From Alphaproteobacteria bacterium (GTDB lineage: Bacteria > Pseudomonadota > Alphaproteobacteria > UBA828), in contig JAUVWK010000151.1 in NCBI GenBank assembly GCA_030604165.1, positions 1 to 6,916 on the forward strand: a stretch of DNA of 6,916 nucleotides, given 5' to 3'. Below are positions 5,815 through 6,916 of the stretch, piece by piece; position 1 is the stretch's first letter, and every line of letters begins with the position of its first letter. Below the pieces are notes generated by a model. The model was not told the origin of the DNA. It saw only the letters and a list, made by a program, of their open reading frames with translations, and did not search any database. A program made the translations under genes and the position numbers.

Positions 5815-6916
5815 GCGAGCCTCCCCGCGCACTGTTGCGCCAGATGTTCGACGCCGCCGTCGGCGCGGCGGCGGCGGCGCATTGCGTGGCGCCGCATTTG
5901 CCGGCGCCGCCCAAGGGCCGCACCATCGTGATCGGCGCCGGCAAGGGCGCCGCCGCCATGGCGGGCGCCGTCGAGGCGCATTGGCATGGCCCGCTCGAGG
6001 GCTTGGTGGTGACCCGCTACGGCCACGGCGCGCCGACCCGGCGGATCGAGGTCGTCGAGGCCGCCCACCCGGTGCCGGACGCGGCCGGGCGCGCCGCCGC
6101 CCGGCGCATCCTCGCCATGGTCAGCGATCTGAGCGCCGACGACCTCGTGCTGTGCCTGATCTCGGGCGGCGGCTCCGCCCTGCTCGCGCTGCCCGCCGGC
6201 CAGGTCTCGCTCGAGGACAAGCAAGCGGTGACCGGCGCGTTGCTGCGCTCGGGCGCGACCATCTCCGAGATCAACTGCGTGCGCAAACATCTCTCGGCGA
6301 TCAAGGGCGGGCGGCTCGCCGCCGCCTGCCATCCGGCGCAGGTGCTGGCGCTGCTGATTTCGGACGTGCCGGGCGACGACCCGGCGGTGATCGCGTCGGG
6401 GCCCACCGTGCCCGACCCCACGACCTTCGCCGACGCCTTGGCGGTGCTCGCCAAATACGGCATCGAGCGGCCGCGCGCGTTGCTGGCGCATCTCGAGGCC
6501 GGCGGCGACGAAACCCCGAAGGCGGGCGATCCGCGCCTCGCCCGCGCCGAGGCCAAGCTGGTGGCAACACCGGCGCTGGCGCTCGAGGCCGCCGCGCGGG
6601 TGGCCCGCACCGCCGGTTACGCCCCGCGGCTGCTCAGCGCCCACCTGGAAGGCGAGGCCCGCACGCTGGCACGCGAACATGCGGGCCTCGCCGCCGACAG
6701 TCCGCCCGGCACGGTCCTGCGCTCGGGCGGCGAGACCACCGTGACCGTGACCGGCCAGGGCCGCGGCGGACGCAACGCGGAATATCTGCTGGCGCTTGTC
6801 ATCGCGCTCAAAGCCAAGCCCGGCGCCTATGCCATCGCCTGCGACACCGACGGCATCGACGGCACCGAAGACAACGCCGGCGCGGTGATAACACCCGACA
6901 CCTTGGCCCGCGCCGC
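5811..6916 (+). CDS. Glycerate 2-kinase (MOFRL/DUF4147 family), 3' end outside window
   Basis: The frame stays open from ATG 5811 to the window edge, giving 368 residues; the family is usually about 420, so the last ~50 are missing. The N-terminal DUF4147 domain shows GAGKGAAAMAG (residues 42-52), HPVPD (86-90), LISGGGSALL (116-125), the INCVRKHLSAIKGGRLA stretch (154-170) with a conserved Lys, and LISDVPGDDPAVIASGPTVPD (182-202). The C-terminal MOFRL domain shows RSGGETTVTV (304-313), GRGGRNAEYLLAL (317-329) and CDTDGIDGTEDNAGAV (344-359). The family phosphorylates D-glycerate with ATP to 2-phosphoglycerate in the cytoplasm. Members are variously named TtuD or GckA, and some older annotations call them hydroxypyruvate reductase. 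The 4-bp ATGA overlap with the MFS gene indicates a shared transcript and coupled translation. The same DNA carries long antisense frames that are GC-driven shadows. Confidence 0.94.
   Translation, partial: MSEPPRALLRQMFDAAVGAAAAAHCVAPHLPAPPKGRTIVIGAGKGAAAMAGAVEAHWHGPLEGLVVTRYGHGAPTRRIEVVEAAHPVPDAAGRAAARRILAMVSDLSADDLVLCLISGGGSALLALPAGQVSLEDKQAVTGALLRSGATISEINCVRKHLSAIKGGRLAAACHPAQVLALLISDVPGDDPAVIASGPTVPDPTTFADALAVLAKYGIERPRALLAHLEAGGDETPKAGDPRLARAEAKLVATPALALEAAARVARTAGYAPRLLSAHLEGEARTLAREHAGLAADSPPGTVLRSGGETTVTVTGQGRGGRNAEYLLALVIALKAKPGAYAIACDTDGIDGTEDNAGAVITPDTLARA

Noticed and set aside
5709..6680. 323-codon open frame on the minus strand
   Set aside because: It is opposite the MFS end and the glycerate kinase, where conserved kinase motifs run continuously on the plus strand. 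Its product resembles no family and is rich in Arg, Gly and Ala.
1..6916. CRISPR array, tRNA/rRNA genes, transposase or phage genes
   Set aside because: I saw no regularly spaced repeats, no tRNA- or rRNA-like segments, no insertion-sequence ends or transposase motifs anywhere in the window.

Overview
The window reads as GC-rich chromosomal DNA from a proteobacterium, most likely an alphaproteobacterium of Rhodospirillales type. The reasons are very high GC at third codon positions, a fused indolepyruvate:ferredoxin oxidoreductase, a DUF1244 protein, and an SDR and a MOFRL-type glycerate kinase of the kind common in that group. This assignment is inferred from gene content and codon use; no rRNA or marker gene is present.

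Layout. (1) 1-1514, plus: the C-terminal ~503 residues of a fused indolepyruvate:ferredoxin oxidoreductase, cut by the left edge. (2) 1629-2314, plus: a two-gene toxin-antitoxin module, an AbrB/MazE-type antitoxin followed 10 bp later by a Doc (death-on-curing) Fic-fold toxin. It lies behind a strikingly AT-rich, near-palindromic operator/promoter. (3) 2410-3129, plus: a short-chain dehydrogenase/reductase-like protein in which the catalytic Ser and Tyr positions are Ala and Leu. (4) 3170-3472, minus: a 100-residue DUF1244 protein convergent with the SDR gene, with a short G-rich degenerate repeat between them. (5) 3615-6916, plus: an EamA/DMT-family exporter, a 12-helix MFS transporter and a glycerate 2-kinase cut by the right edge. 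The MFS and kinase genes overlap by 4 bp (ATGA). A perfect 9-bp inverted repeat fills the 19-bp gap between the EamA and MFS genes.

How the genes work together. The MFS-kinase overlap points to a pair that imports and phosphorylates glycerate or a related C3/C4 acid, feeding 2-phosphoglycerate into lower glycolysis. The oxidoreductase belongs to aryl-pyruvate (aromatic amino acid) breakdown and looks unrelated to the rest. The toxin-antitoxin pair looks like a small mobile-type insert between ordinary metabolic genes.

I did not find a convincing undescribed multi-gene system. The most useful leads are the palindrome ahead of the MFS-kinase pair, the crowded promoter/leader at the EamA start, the catalytically altered SDR, and the AbrB-Doc pairing with its operator.
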